Origin: Capsicum annuum
Taxonomy: Eukaryota > Streptophyta > Magnoliopsida > Solanales > Solanaceae
NCBI RefSeq assembly: GCF_002878395.1
Contig: NC_061120.1
Coordinates: 120,031,781 to 120,095,780, forward strand
Direction of reading: 5' to 3'
Length of the DNA: 64,000 nt
In this document: positions 23,885 through 35,149 of the stretch, piece after piece
Numbering within the stretch: the stretch's first letter is position 1
Layout of the letters: every line of letters begins with the position of its first letter
Translations under genes and position numbers: made by a program
Notes under the pieces: model-generated
What the model was told of the DNA's origin: nothing
The model's input: only the letters and a program-made list of their open reading frames with translations
Databases searched by the model: none

Positions 23885-25480
23885 ATGAGCTTTGAATTTT
23901 ATACTTATTCAAGCCATGTAAGTCATTACTTATTACATGCATGATTTTATTAAAGAGTATTGATGTTGTTTTATATAAATGCATGCACCCCTATATACTG
24001 AGTACATTCTCAACTGTTGATCTACGTATACTTCTATGTACTTCATTGTCTTATAAAGTAGGTTCAGGTGCTCAGTCCCAACCTCGTCAGTGATTTCTAA
24101 GTACCTCTATCTACATTCCTACGGTGGTGTGTCCTCATGTTTCGAGGACCTATATTTAGACATCTCCATATTTGGACAAACTATGTTGTTATTTCCAATT
24201 CATTCAAGTCAGTTGGGGACCTGTCCCAACGGCTCTCTAGTTCATGGATTAGTAGAGGCTTTGTCAGACTAGTTATCAAATTATGGTTGTGTTGATGTTT
24301 CTGATATTGCTTGATCATTTGAACCAAGCATTTTCTCCATATTTCCTTTTATATGATATAACCATTCTAGCATTTAAATTATTTTATCTTGAAATGAGTG
24401 TTATTAGTATAAACAGGCTCAAAGGGTTAGCTTGGGGCTACTTGTATCCTTAAGCAATGTGTGACGTCCCGGGAGGCGATTTCAGGTTATTACAATTGGT
24501 TTACCAATTATGCAATTCAATAACATAGGTGAGCAAGTCAAACCAAGTGAAAATTTTATAATTCAAAACTATTTACACAAGTAGGTTGAGGGAACACCAT
24601 TATTCAATACCAATTCTGATTTTAAAATATCAATTTGGGGAAAACCATGACCCTATTATTTTTTTTACCATACCCATGCACCCCATAAGTTCAAAACCAT
24701 TACTAAAGCATAAGAAATGTATAATAAATCAAGGGAAACCCTCAACCATGTTGGAAACCCACATACATAACCATTTAATTAAACCATGTTATAAATTCAT
24801 GCCTATCATAAAATAATAATCAAGGAAGAGTAACATGCCTGACATACTAATTTGTATAAGAAGAATTCAACCCTTGAGTCATTCGATGGCGTACTTCTTG
24901 GAAACCCTAAGTATCTAGACCTTGAAGTTTTTGAGAAAGTTTTGAGGGTGTTTAATTATGTTATGAATGAGAAATAACCCCTTTGATTTCTTTATGAATG
25001 TGGGTTTTTAGTTTAATAAGAAGGGAATTGTCCAAAGTGCCCTTAAATCTAAACTTGACATTTAGTCGTTAGTGACTACGGGTTACTATATGACTCGTAG
25101 GTATCCATAATGATTTATCACCATGATTCATAGCCAAGACTATTTCTAGTGAACAAACACTTTTTGACCCTAAGTCTCACCTAATAAAACTCACAATGGG
25201 ACACTACGACTTGTAGGGTCCAGTCGTAGTCAACATAGGAGTTATTTGGGTATAGACTAATCATCCTACTATATATATACTACGACCCATAAAGTGTCCT
25301 CACGACTTGTAGTGAGCCACTCGTACTCAAAGAAGAATACTAAGCAATACACGCAGTTCAAGCTATGATTTGGGTCCAACAACTCATTAAGACTCTCTAT
25401 ATCTCATAGAGTAAGTTGTAGTCAGGATAGTAAGGATAAAATTTTAGAAATTTTCAAGAACAAAAACTTGGGATATTATA

Positions 25481-27017
25481 CTTTCTCCATTGCCTTTATT
25501 TATATGATGTTGTGCATAGTCATTTAGAATTTACATCTTTTGTTGGCATGAATTTCTTAGAAAGGAAAATCATTGTGTAACTAAATGATTTGACTCCATC
25601 CTTGAGTGCATTATGTGCTAAAACTCTTGATGTCAATGGCATCTTTGTATATAATAGCACATTGGAAGATAATTTTATATTAGATTCCTTTCTATACTAC
25701 ATCTTTGTATATACTGATATCCATGCTTATCTTGGAATTGCTTTATCTAGAGGTAGGAAGCTTATTGGTTGGTCCGCTAGGTTCAGTGATAATGCTATGA
25801 GGGTCATTCAAATCCTTGACCTTATAAGACTCTTGTGGGCTTTTGAACCATTGGTTGTACTACTTTTTAAGTGGTCTCTTAAAGAGATTATGAAATAATT
25901 TTCTTTTTGCTTCTAATATGAATGTAGTCTTACCTTTGGAAATTATTGATGCTATTATGACCTTTGTGGTTTCCTTATCTCTTTGTAATTCCTATATCCA
26001 CTTTTTTGTACCCTTTTCAATAAGTTTTTTATGATCAACACAAAGGATCCTTGGTTATATTTTAAGTGTGTGCAACCTTGGTTTGATGTTATGCTTGATT
26101 GTGCTAACACTAACCCTCATTCCATGAGGATGTTGTGTTTATTTGCCCTTCCTTTGGTTTTGCAAGATTTGGATTCAAGTTCAAATCCATTTCAAGAAGG
26201 GGAGAAAGATAAAAGTCAAATGAGAGTCAATACTTTTATCACACAATCTGAGACCAACATAAAGAGGGCCAAGACATGATCACCCTAAGGATTCAACAAT
26301 TGCTTGGTGGACCTTCATTGAGCTTTTAAACTAACAATCTCATTTATGGGAGATTGCTTAGATCTTTGGATATGCTTGGAAAGTAAAAAGAACCTTATAC
26401 CTAGAGGAGATAGCTCATAGCAAGACCCACCAAGAGCTTGACCAACTATCCCATGAGTTGCCAAAGTAAGCAAGTGAAAAGGAGCTCACCAGCTCTCAGG
26501 GACAGCCACGATAACGGCCATTCAAGGGGGAAACAGTCAGTCCCTAAAATCATCCCTTTGGACAACAACACATTATGGACTATCTCTTTGTTTTGTCAAT
26601 GAGATACTTTTGGGCCTTTTGTAATGACTTAACCCTAGACTATAAAATGATTATCACAGGTCATTATTTCTAAATATTGTTCTTGATAATAATTATATAA
26701 AAGCTCCATTGAGTGTGTTTATGATCATTGAAAATTTCTTGTTGATTTTTTTTAGAAATGGAGGTTATAAGGGCATTTTGATTCACTTGCAGTCATAGTA
26801 AGAGTTAGTTTCTCATTGGTAATCTTAAGAAAGGTCATTGAAATGAATAAATCCCTCGATTGTCATTTTTCTTATTATCTTACGCCTATCTTTCTACCTC
26901 TACCCATCTATCCATTAATTTTCATATTTTGATTTTATCATTTCTTTAGTTTTTATGCTTGTTTTATCATACCCATATTCAGACTTACATTCTTGTAATG
27001 AGATTGTACCAATAATT
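25481..27017 (+). other. Unassigned stretch, possibly an old gypsy 3' end
   Basis: There is no confident gene. The frame 26031-26279 ends with LDSSSNPFQEGEKD, which resembles the linker found at the C-terminus of some plant gypsy polyproteins (typically NP-x-EEGENDD). After it, TTTTGGGCCTTTTGTAATG and ACTATAAAATG (about 26605-26650) look like a retrotransposon promoter. The frame 25590-25898 has no motif I recognise. It separates the left and middle nests. Confidence 0.3.
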
Positions 27018-28060
27018 ATGGATCCCAGAGCAGAGGTTCCACTAGTATCGATAGTCCCACGACCAATAGTATCCTAGCTAGCTTGGCTCCAAGAGCAGAG
27101 ATTCCACCAGTACCAATTATCCCACAGCCAATAATATTTTAGCTAGTTATATCTGTGGAGGAATAAAAAATGTTGGGCTGATTTTTTAGATTGAATCTAC
27201 CTAGATTTTTGGGATCCCCAAGAGAGGATGCTTATAAGTTCCATACTAGTAGTGAGGAGAGGTTATTTAATTTAGGGTTGGTTGAGTCATACAAAGTTGG
27301 CTTTGTTACTTATTATCTAGATACAACAACAAGGAAATAGTGGAGAGGATATTTTGATTCTAGGCTAGTTGGATCTCTACTTGTGACTTGACCTTAGTTC
27401 TTCGAGGCTTTCATGGGGAAGTATATGCCTCATAACATGTGTGAGCGCCTGAGATATGTGTTTTTTGCATTGATATAGGTTACCATGATTGTGGCCGATC
27501 ATGAGGCAAAGTTTATAAGCTATCCAAACATGCCACTTTGATTCTACCTGTATAGTATAAGAAAGATTTGATGCTCTCCTAAGGACTTGAGACTACCAAT
27601 TTGCAAGGCTACTTAGATATTGGTGACTTTATGAAAGTCATTTTGTGATATTGTTGAGCATGCCTATTCTCTAGTGGATATAGATTAGAGGCCAAAAAGG
27701 GGAGCATAAGAGACCTTATTGTGAAGGAAGTTATAGTGGGAGCCATAATATCTCATAGTTTAGAGGGCAACCATTTTTGAGTAGGTACCCTAGTAGTAGC
27801 CTTATGAGTATCAAGGTTAGTCTAATAGTTTCATTTATCCAGCACTGTAGATATCAGTTGGAGGTCATCCTGGTTATAGTAGTTTTGATGATTAGAGCAA
27901 TAGTAATCCATAGAGTGATGTTCAGTCAATGTCTTCGGGCATAGTGGCCATTCCAAATCAGCTAGACCTCTACACAAAGTAGAGTCCCAGGGGCATGTTA
28001 TGATTATGGGGTTGTTGGTCACTTTCCTCGAGAGTGCCCGATATAGGATAATTGAGCCTT
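27018..28060 (+). pseudogene. gag: Element E gag (broken)
   Basis: Readable pieces are MDPRAEVPLVSI at the start, then RLNLPRFLGSPREDAYKF, RLFNLGLVESYKVGFVTYYL, a stop in place of tryptophan, and FFEAFMGKYMPHNM. This order (P-x-F-x-G ... W..Y ... F...F) is the retrotransposon Gag core. The zinc knuckle (about 27998-28043) reads CYDYGVVGHFPREC, with the second cysteine changed to tyrosine. Two similar blocks near 27020 and 27090 (GAGCAGAG-TTCCAC) suggest a short internal duplication at the start. Confidence 0.75.
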
Positions 28061-28249
28061 TTATTTAAATTGTGTAGTTAATAAAGAAGTTTCCTTTATA
28101 AATAGGTTGTGCACGGGATTATACGGGTGGTCCTAGGTTATAGAGGTATTCCTCAGGAAGGTATGATAGGTGGTTAGGTAGGCACCCAGTTCGGTAGCTG
28201 TCAAGGCCATTTGTATATTGTACCAGGTAGGTAGGGGAAAAGGTATCAA

Positions 28250-28540
28250 ATTTTGTTATCAAAAGTACAATTTTAGTATGCCATCAACTAGCCTTTGCTT
28301 TATTTGATATAGGATCCACATTTTTGTATATTTTTGCATTTTATGCATTGTGGTTGGGTTTGTGATTGGAATCTTTACATGTGTCATTACATGTAGCTAT
28401 CAATAGTAGTGGATTATGTATATAGGTCATATTTGGTGATTTTTTGAGAGTATGATACTCTAGTTGATCTTATTTTATTAGATATAGCAGATTTTGAAGT
28501 AATTCTAGACATGGATTAATTATTCCTCTACCATCTAGTC
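28250..28540 (+). pseudogene. Element E aspartic protease (broken)
   Basis: HQLAFALFDIGSTFLYIFAF carries the active-site aspartate, but the motif is DIG rather than DSG or DTG. LLDIADFEVILDMD follows near 28480, matching the usual FDVILGMDWL with stops around it. It lies between gag and RT. Confidence 0.65.
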
Positions 28541-28739
28541 TTAGAAATGCTTTATACAAACTATTAGCATAGCCATGTATGGCATACCCAGGTTGTGTGG
28601 AAGGGTTATTTTAGCATGTGCCAATGTTGATTATTTCTTATATACAGGCTAGGAGACTTATATCAAGGGGTTGGTGAGTCTTTCCTTGCTTATGATTGGG
28701 ATATTACTGTCATGAGTCCTTCACTTGACTCCATTCTTG

Positions 28740-29600
28740 TTGTTTATAATTTTCCTATTGCTTTTCTTATTTACCTATCTGTCTTTCCTCCTAAGTGATA
28801 TATTTAGTTTTCTATTGACATCAAGCCAAGAACCTGAACTATTTCTATGGTTCCTTATCGTATTGCTCTGGCTGAGCTAAAGAATCATAATATTTAGCTT
28901 CATGATCTTTTGTGTAAGGGTTTCATCAGACAAAGTATATTATCTTGGAGTGCTCCAGTTATGTTTGTAAAGAAAAAGGATGGATCTATGTGTATACATA
29001 TCGACACAGTAAATTAAATATGGTGATTGAAGAATTATGGGCATTAGTAAGTTTATTTGACCAAATTTAAGGTGCATAAGTATTTTCTAAGATTGATTTG
29101 AGGTCCGGTTACCATTAGTTAAGGATCAGGGATAAAGGCCTCCATAAGATATCTTTCAAGACTCATTGCAACCATTATGAGTTCCTGATGATCCCTTTAG
29201 ATTGACTAATGCCCTAGCAACATTTATAGATTTTATGAATCATGTTTTTAGGCCATATTTAGAGTACTTTTTGATTATTTTCATTGATGAAATTTTGGTT
29301 TATCAATGATTTGGAAGGAACGGGAGCAATATTTAAGGGCTATGCTCTGCACTTTCATAAGCTTTATGCCAAATTTTCAAAGTGTGAGTTTTGGATTGAG
29401 TCTTTAGCTTCTTGGGGAATGTGGTATCCAAGGATGGTATTATGGTGACCTAGAAAATCTTAAGGCTATTTGTGATTGGGCTAGGACTATGTCTCCTTTT
29501 GAAGTTCACAATTTATTAAGTTAGCAGGCTACTACAGGTAGTTAGTTCATCCAAACTTTTGCTATTATTGTTGCCTCTATGAATAGATTCACTAGAAAAA
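28740..29600 (+). pseudogene. Element E reverse transcriptase (inactivated)
   Basis: Recognisable runs are [47 protein letters not shown], then after frameshifts [11 protein letters not shown] (about 29270-29300). The catalytic pair is FIDE (29280-29291) instead of FIDD, so the second polymerase aspartate has become glutamate. Numerous stops are present. The enzyme would have copied RNA to cDNA. Confidence 0.78.
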
Positions 29601-30060
29601 AGGTTCCATTTTAGTAGTTTGGGAGTTGCAAGGCAAGCTTTCTAAACCTCAAGGACTTGCTTACTTTAGCTCTAATTCTAACTCTTCTATTTGAGAGGGG
29701 TTCACTATATACTGTGATACTTTTTGTTTTAGTTTGGGTATATTCTGATGCAGTGGGTATGTGTTATTTCATATTCGTAGAGACATCTAAAGGTGTACAA
29801 GAACAATATGTCGCTCATGATTGAGAGTTGGTTGGGATAGTTTTTGTACTTAAGATTTGGAGGCATTGCTTGTAGGGTGTTTATTGCGACATCTTTATTA
29901 TCTATCATAGTCTTCAGTATATTATGACCTAGAGGAAGATTAATTCGATACATGACAAATGGATTGAGTTGTTAAATGACTAAGATATCTCTATTCTAAA
30001 ACCACCCATGCAAGACAAATGTGGTAGCATATGCCTTGAGGAGGATTGAGAATATGGGTA
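29600..30060 (+). pseudogene. Element E RNase H (broken)
   Basis: Fragments in shifting frames include a YCD-like start near 29710 (ATATACTGTGATAC), LRFGGIACRVF near 29855 and TNVVAYALRRIENMGSL near 30020. The last matches the N-x-VADALSR end of gypsy RNase H. The catalytic residues cannot be followed in one frame. Confidence 0.6.
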
Positions 30061-30369
30061 GCTTGACCTTTTTTTAACCTTCATAGTGGCCGTTTGATTT
30101 TTATATAAAGTCCTTAGATATATAGATGGTTGAACATAACATTTCTTAACATAAGAGAATCTTTGCTAGTGTTGAGGCTAGATCTATATTGTTAGAGTAG
30201 CTTTGGGGTTGTCAGTTTGAGGATGATGTGCTCTGTAGCATTTAAGATCAGGTGCAAACAGGTGAGTCCATGAGGGATAGCACAGATTTATAGGGTATTA
30301 TAAGGTTTGATGTTTATATTTGTGTTTTGATGGTTGGAGAATTGATATAAATGATTGAGAGGCTAAAAT

Positions 30370-31022
30370 ATCCATCTATTCTATTTATCCTAGGACAAAT
30401 AAGATCTATAGAGAGTTGAGACAGCATTATCGATGGAATAGTACCCAGAGAGATATAGCAAAGTTTGTGGCTCGGTACCTATATTGTCGGCAGCTAAAGG
30501 CCAAACATATAAGGCCTACTGGGTTACTTCAGAGGCTACCCATTCTTGAGTGGAAATAGGAGAGGGTAACTATGGACTTTGTGGATGGTCTTCCTTGTAA
30601 TGCTCATGGTTTTGATAGTATTTGGGTCACTACGGATCAATTAACTAAATCTTCCCATTTTCTACCTATTCAAACTCCTTATAGTGCCAAAAGGTTGACC
30701 CGTATATATATTAAAAAGGTTGTTCACCTTCATGGGATACCCTTGTCTGTTATTTCAGATTGAGGTTCTCAGTTCACTTCTAGCTTCTAGAGAACATTTT
30801 AAGAAGAGTTAGGTACCTAGGTTGACCTTAGCACTGCTTTTCATCCCCGGACCATTATTCAACTAAAGAAAACTATATAGGTTTTGAAGGATATGCTCTG
30901 CACTTGCTTTTTTATTTAGGAGGTCAGTGGAACCAGGTTTTAGCTATGTTAGAGTTTACATATAGTAAAAGCTTTCATTAAAGTATTCAGATGGCTCTAT
31001 TTGAGGTATTATATGGTAGGCA
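30370..31022 (+). pseudogene. Element E integrase, N-terminal and core part
   Basis: IYRELRQHYRWNSTQRDIAK resembles the zinc-binding region. ILEWK is followed by a stop where W is expected, then VTMDFVDGLP (first Asp), LTKSSHFLPI and LHGIPLSVISD (second Asp, near 30755) with a stop after it. STAFHPRT follows. The frame reaches the YGRQF motif and is cut by element F at 31022. Open part: 30572-30763. Confidence 0.82.
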
Positions 31023-31027
31023 ATTTT
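31023..31027. repeat. Target site duplication of element F
   Basis: ATTTT here is repeated at 40740-40744, directly after F's 3' LTR. The two copies lie within element E's integrase frame, so E is the older element. Confidence 0.82.
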
Positions 31028-31296
31028 TGTAATATACAATGTCTGAAAGACTCTGTTTAACATATGACTCATTACCTTGCGTCGTGCATACAACTTATGA
31101 TTCGTATATAGCTAGTCATACCTATGGCAGTGTGGAGTAGTTAAAGTCTGTTGAAGATTCTGTCCAAGATACAAGTGGCTATTCTAAAGTATTATAGACA
31201 AATAATGAGCATAGGTTACCACTCGTATATTAATCAATGTATTCTATCCTTGCTACTGCAAAGTTTTCTAGTCACTAGCCCAACTCATTCCATCAC
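31028..31296 (+). repeat. Element F 5' LTR, first 269 bases
   Basis: It parallels the start of F's 3' LTR (38673-39025): CATACCTATGG, AGTGTGGAGTAG and GTCACTAGCC-AACT words occur in the same order. It stops abruptly at about 31296, where reversed LTR S sequence begins. It is shorter than the corresponding stretch of the 3' LTR because of an internal gap of about 70 bases. Confidence 0.82.
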
Positions 31297-34141
31297 CTCT
31301 GAACACTGGAATGCTACTACTGATCTGGAGCTCGTGCCTCTGAACCAATGGTGTAACATAAGAGAAAGCACCATAGCACAAATACATTAGTACATTTGAA
31401 TGTACTAAGTATATGAGTGAGGTAGGCTAAATGCAAAGGGTTATATGCATAAACAATGCTAACTAATATGAATGTGAGAAAACATACATGCATAAGCAAT
31501 TATAACTGAACTCGTGATGATGCTGACTACTGAGTCTGAATACTGACAACATGACTTTACTATTATTGAGGTACTGAATAGAATATTGACTATTTTTGAT
31601 AGTTCAAATTATGAAGAACTGATTTGAATGACTGTGTCTAACAGTCCTGAAACTGAATACTGGTAACGTTAGCTATGACAACTGATATAGCGGATATAAC
31701 TGTAATAATTGAACTAATCGATATAATTGATACTGAACGATTATATCAACAGTCTAAGTTCTGATGGAACTATCTGAGTTTCATTCTACTTGGAGTAACA
31801 AAATCTGAGATCAGTCCTATCTAGTGGGTGATCATGAGTATACTGATAATAAGGATGATTTGACTTAGTCTGAGATCGTTCTTATCTAGTAGGTGATCTT
31901 TAAATCTAATGATTAGTCATAGTTGAGATCAATCCTAGCTAATGGGTGATCTTAAAGTCTATTTACAATGATAATCATTAACTATATCTAACAGTACTGA
32001 ATCTGTCTACTAAGCTGAATTGATTATGGCTGAAAGCCCTGATTCTGTAATTGAAACTGTGGGATGTGTTCATCTAATTGACATGCCCCAACCTAAGCTG
32101 ACTGGGTTCCAATCTCTACCCTGAATGGAAGGGTGTCAGTACCGCACCACCAGTAAAGACATCTGTTGTAGAGTCAGTCCTAATCTAGCGGGTGACTCTT
32201 GGGATCAGTCCTATAGATATAAATGTGCTAACAGGTAACCCCTGAGTATGTCAGTCCTATCTAATGGGTGACATCTTGTACCAACGCTGGCAACGTAGTT
32301 CTAGAACTTAGGGATTGCTTCTAGGGATCTCAGCCTTATTATAGTGGGTGATCCCCCATCCCTAGGCTCACTCGGTGCTGAATACTACTCCCATCTGAAA
32401 TACACTAAACTGAATAATGGAGATAAACTGAATAACTGAACTGAACTGATAAGCTGAATTGATACTAGTGGTATTGTTTAGCGGAGCTAAACTGAGTTTA
32501 CTGAATTTCGATGACTAACAAAATGTACTGAGTTCTGAAGATTGATTGAGAGTACTGAAGTTACTGAGATTGATTGTGAATACTGAAGTTACAGACTGAA
32601 TACTGAGATCACTGAGATTACTGAACTACTAAGACTACTGAGATTTCTGAGTTTTCCTGTGTCACATGACTGACTGAATTCTATAGATCATGGCTTAACT
32701 GAGAATATCATGATAACATGACATAGCTTTAGGCACACAGCTATATTTTTCGGGTACGAATACCCCTAAGACTCGATGGAAGGAAACTGACACACATGTC
32801 TGACTTGAGTACGTGACCAACATCAACAACCCATAATATCATAACTTGGGGAATTCCATGAAGCGCATGGATATCATACATTTTGTACATAAGTAGGATT
32901 TGCAAGTAAGCATGGCATAATCTCATAAGACTAGTTCATGAACATCCCAACAACATTTACAAGACACAATATCAACATGAAAATCATTGGAATATGGGGG
33001 CATATCATGAATCCTTCACTTAGTCAGAATTTAGCTATAATGCATGATTTATAGTCTCTTAGGTATTTTATCAAACACCTTACATGCACAACTTAGGAAT
33101 AGGTGTAAATAATACAATTACTTATCATAAATAACCAAACTTACATGTTTTCAACTCATATGGTGTCATAGATTCATAATAACACATAAAGATTCTATCT
33201 TGGCATCATTCCACACATAAACATGATCAACAATCCTTTCATAACATGAAAATCATAATATATAGTTTTAGAAAAGGGTTCTTGAACTTCATGGATGAAA
33301 GAAGTCCATGAATGAACACACGCATACCTTAGAAAGGAAACCTTGATGATTTTCTGGAAAGTTATTGGATTGGGAAACTTAATTCTTGATTATCTTGGGA
33401 AAAGGCTTGAATCTTGCTTTTGAGAGATGAGTTTGATGGAAACCCTAATCTTGTGGTTTAGAGTGTAAGAGAGGATTTTCAAAATGCTTAACTGAAGAAA
33501 AATGGGAAAAATTATGCCTCTTTAGGGTTATAAGTCGTGGAAGGTGAAGTAAAAGGCCAAAATACCCTTACAAAAATGCTCTTGAATTGCTGGAAAAATA
33601 TACTTGACGCCATCCGTGAGAGGCTTTTAGGTCCGTGATAGGCCGTCATGAATGGTCGTCACAAAAGGGGTAAAAATTCTTGATTTTCTTCCCAGGGCTG
33701 ATGATATTGTTAGAAATGTCATTAGAATGTGACGACGTCGTCAAAAAGGTCGTCACAAACGTGATAGCCCATCAGAAACGTCGTCACCATTTTTCAGCTT
33801 GATATGCTGGAATAAAATGGGGATAACTCTTTGCTCCGATATCAGATTTAGGCAAAATTGGTATCGTTGGAAAGATAATTCAATTATATATCTATTTATA
33901 GGTCATGAGGTCAAAAATTCCAAGTATAATGAGATATATTCTCATTTGAAGTTGACTATACCAATATCCTTCTCAAGAATTCAATTGGTAAGGAATGTTT
34001 TGATTCGTCTGATAGCTGGAAGTTATTTGAAGCCTTAATATACATATAAATTACTCATAAAACTATAAAATAGCCATGATGTACTATGCATGAGCTTGGT
34101 ACATGGCTCTAATATTGGTTTGGATTTTTTAGGGTATTACA
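31297..34141 (-). repeat. LTR S (Tekay type, minus strand), truncated at its U5 end
   Basis: The minus strand starts TGTAATACCC at 34141 and continues to about 31297. The part from 31310 to 32400 matches B's LTR: the reversed TTACACCATTGGTTCAGA block, the reversed TGGTGCGGTA-TGACACCC block (near 32130) and the reversed TAGCACCGAG motif (near 32365). About 430 bases that should form its U5 end are absent. U3 (33600-33800) has GACGACGTCGTC-like words. A TATA-like CTTATAACCC (minus) lies at about 33515-33530. It holds the hairpin array described separately. Confidence 0.82.
31803..32355 (-). repeat. Array of six hairpins with a shared loop and different stems
   Basis: On the plus strand each unit has a loop close to AGTCCTATCTAGTGGGT enclosed by a self-complementary stem. 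The stems are GATC/GATC (31809-31833), AGATC/GATCT (31873-31899 and 31926-31952), AGAGTCA/TGACTCT (32170-32199), ATGTCA/TGACAT (32248-32274) and GGGATC/GATCCC (32324-32355). The loop is conserved while the stem sequence changes and pairing is kept. A seventh copy near 32200-32220 has lost its partner arm. The array lies in the transcribed part of LTR S. Confidence 0.85.
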
Positions 34142-34149
34142 CATCCATA

Positions 34150-35040
34150 TGCAATATAGACGAGATTCGGGATTTTAAGAAGATGAATCAACCTGAGTTA
34201 CATGGGACAAAGGTGGATGAGGATCCTTAAGTCTTTAATAATGAGGTGAGAATGATTACTCAGATCATGAATGTTTCTAAAGAGAAGAGTGTAGACCTAG
34301 AATCCTATAGGCTGAAGGATGTTGCTTATGATTTGGTCACTATGTGGAAGGATGGAGGGGTGAGAATACAGATCCTATGATTTGGCAAGTATTTTAAAGA
34401 GATTTTCTAGGTAGGTTATTTTCTCTTGAGATGAGAGAGGCTAAAGTGGAGGATTTCATGAACCTGAGGCAGGGCTTTATGATAGTAAAGGAGTACTGCC
34501 TTAAGTTTACTTAGTTGGCCAAATATGCCCCAGAGTTGTTATCTAACTATAGAGCTCATATGAGTAAGATTTTTACTAGGATGTCTGATTTATTGGTCAA
34601 GGAGTGCAGGACTACCATATTAATTGGGTATATGGACATTGCTCATTTGATGACTTATGCTCAATGGATCCAGAGAAAAAAAGTTAAAGGAAAGAGATAA
34701 GAGAAACAAGAGGGCCAGGACTAGACAGTTTGAGTATAGTCAGCCAAGTTTTGGAGGGGGAAATCATTTGCAGTTTTAGGGTTATTCTTCAGTGCCAGTG
34801 CCCCTGTACCCAGGACTAGGCTGGAGTAGTAGGGAAGGACTCTAAATTCTAGATCTCAAAAGATCTAGTTGGGAGGTCTAGTTACCCGACATATGCAAAG
34901 TGCTTCACGACCCATCCTGGTGAGTGTTTCATAGAAAAAAAGGGTTGATATGATTGTAGCAATTTGGGCAATAGGATCAAGGAGTTTTCGTATTTTAAGC
35001 AAGGAAGTAGAGATGCTCATCCTCAGACTCAAGCTACAAA
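34150..35040 (+). pseudogene. gag: Element F gag (5' truncated, broken)
   Basis: It begins inside the capsid domain, DFKKMNQPELHGTKVDED, right after LTR S. SVDLESYRLKDVAYDLV and NLRQGFMIVKEYCLKF follow with frameshifts. The open part 34515-34700 shows KYAPELLSNYRAHMSK and LLVKECRTTILIGYMDIAHL, typical of Tekay gag. The zinc-knuckle region (about 34900-34990) keeps CFTTHPGEC, but the knuckle itself reads YDCSNLGNRIKEF, with Cys, His and Cys ligands replaced. The N-terminus was removed by the deletion that also took the primer site. Confidence 0.82.
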
Positions 35041-35149
35041 TCCAGCAGGTTAGCTAGGCCTCCCTGATCTCCTTAGGGTGCATCACCCATTAACATTGGC
35101 GGTCAGTGCAAAAATTAGTTCTATTCTTTACCATCTCATCAGGAGTAAG

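Larger units (their letters stand above)
12364..24494 (+). repeat. Solo LTR C (Del/Tekay type), split by element D
   Basis: It starts TGTAACACCCC and ends GGTTATTACA, with ATTGG on both sides. Removing D leaves about 2.66 kb with no interior, so it is a solo LTR made by recombination between two LTRs. It is related to B's LTR: both have GATACCCGGGTAAGAAG-like and GGCGCGTCGCG-like words in U3 (12540-12880). It also carries TAGCACCGAG (13826), strong hairpins (13884-13913 and 13945-13964), GTCCTC/GAGGAC (24131-24149), a GGGACCTGTCCC near-palindrome (24216-24227) and the common U5 end (24424-24468). Confidence 0.92.
8950..25480 (-). mobile_element. Element A: host gypsy retrotransposon on minus strand, partial
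   Basis: Reading right to left, A has a 5' LTR (25480 to 11198, interrupted by C and D), a primer site (11194-11178), gag, protease and the N-terminal third of RT, which stops dead at the B insertion (8950). The rest of pol and the 3' LTR lie beyond the window. Its LTR resembles that of element G, so A and G belong to one family. All coding parts carry stops and lost catalytic residues. A is the oldest layer of the left nest, because B, C and D all sit in it. Confidence 0.85.
11198..25480 (-). repeat. Element A 5' LTR, split into 11198-12358 and 24500-25480
   Basis: The plus-strand left end is TGTCATGACTTG and the right end is CTTGGGATATTATA (minus-strand start TATAATATCC, expected TGTAATATCC). 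The piece 11198-12358 parallels 48840-49600 in element G's LTR: both have a GGACATG(T)-type palindrome, a TGGGTTCA-like block and CTCATGT-type hairpin (12039-12058). The piece 24500-25480 holds the U3, with repeated TACGACTTGTAG-like words (25060-25330). Together they give about 2.1 kb. The interruption is solo LTR C, flanked by ATTGG. A possible duplication CTTTC follows at 25481. Confidence 0.78.

Noticed and set aside
25590..25898. 102-codon open frame as a host gene
   Set aside because: No recognisable motif, no splice context and AT-rich retrotransposon surroundings. An ORF of this length is expected by chance here.
28740..31022. RT and RNase H as an endogenous pararetrovirus
   Set aside because: Integrase domains, LTRs, tRNA-iMet primer sites and 5-base target duplications show Ty3/gypsy retrotransposons. 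No movement-protein or pararetroviral coat motif was seen.
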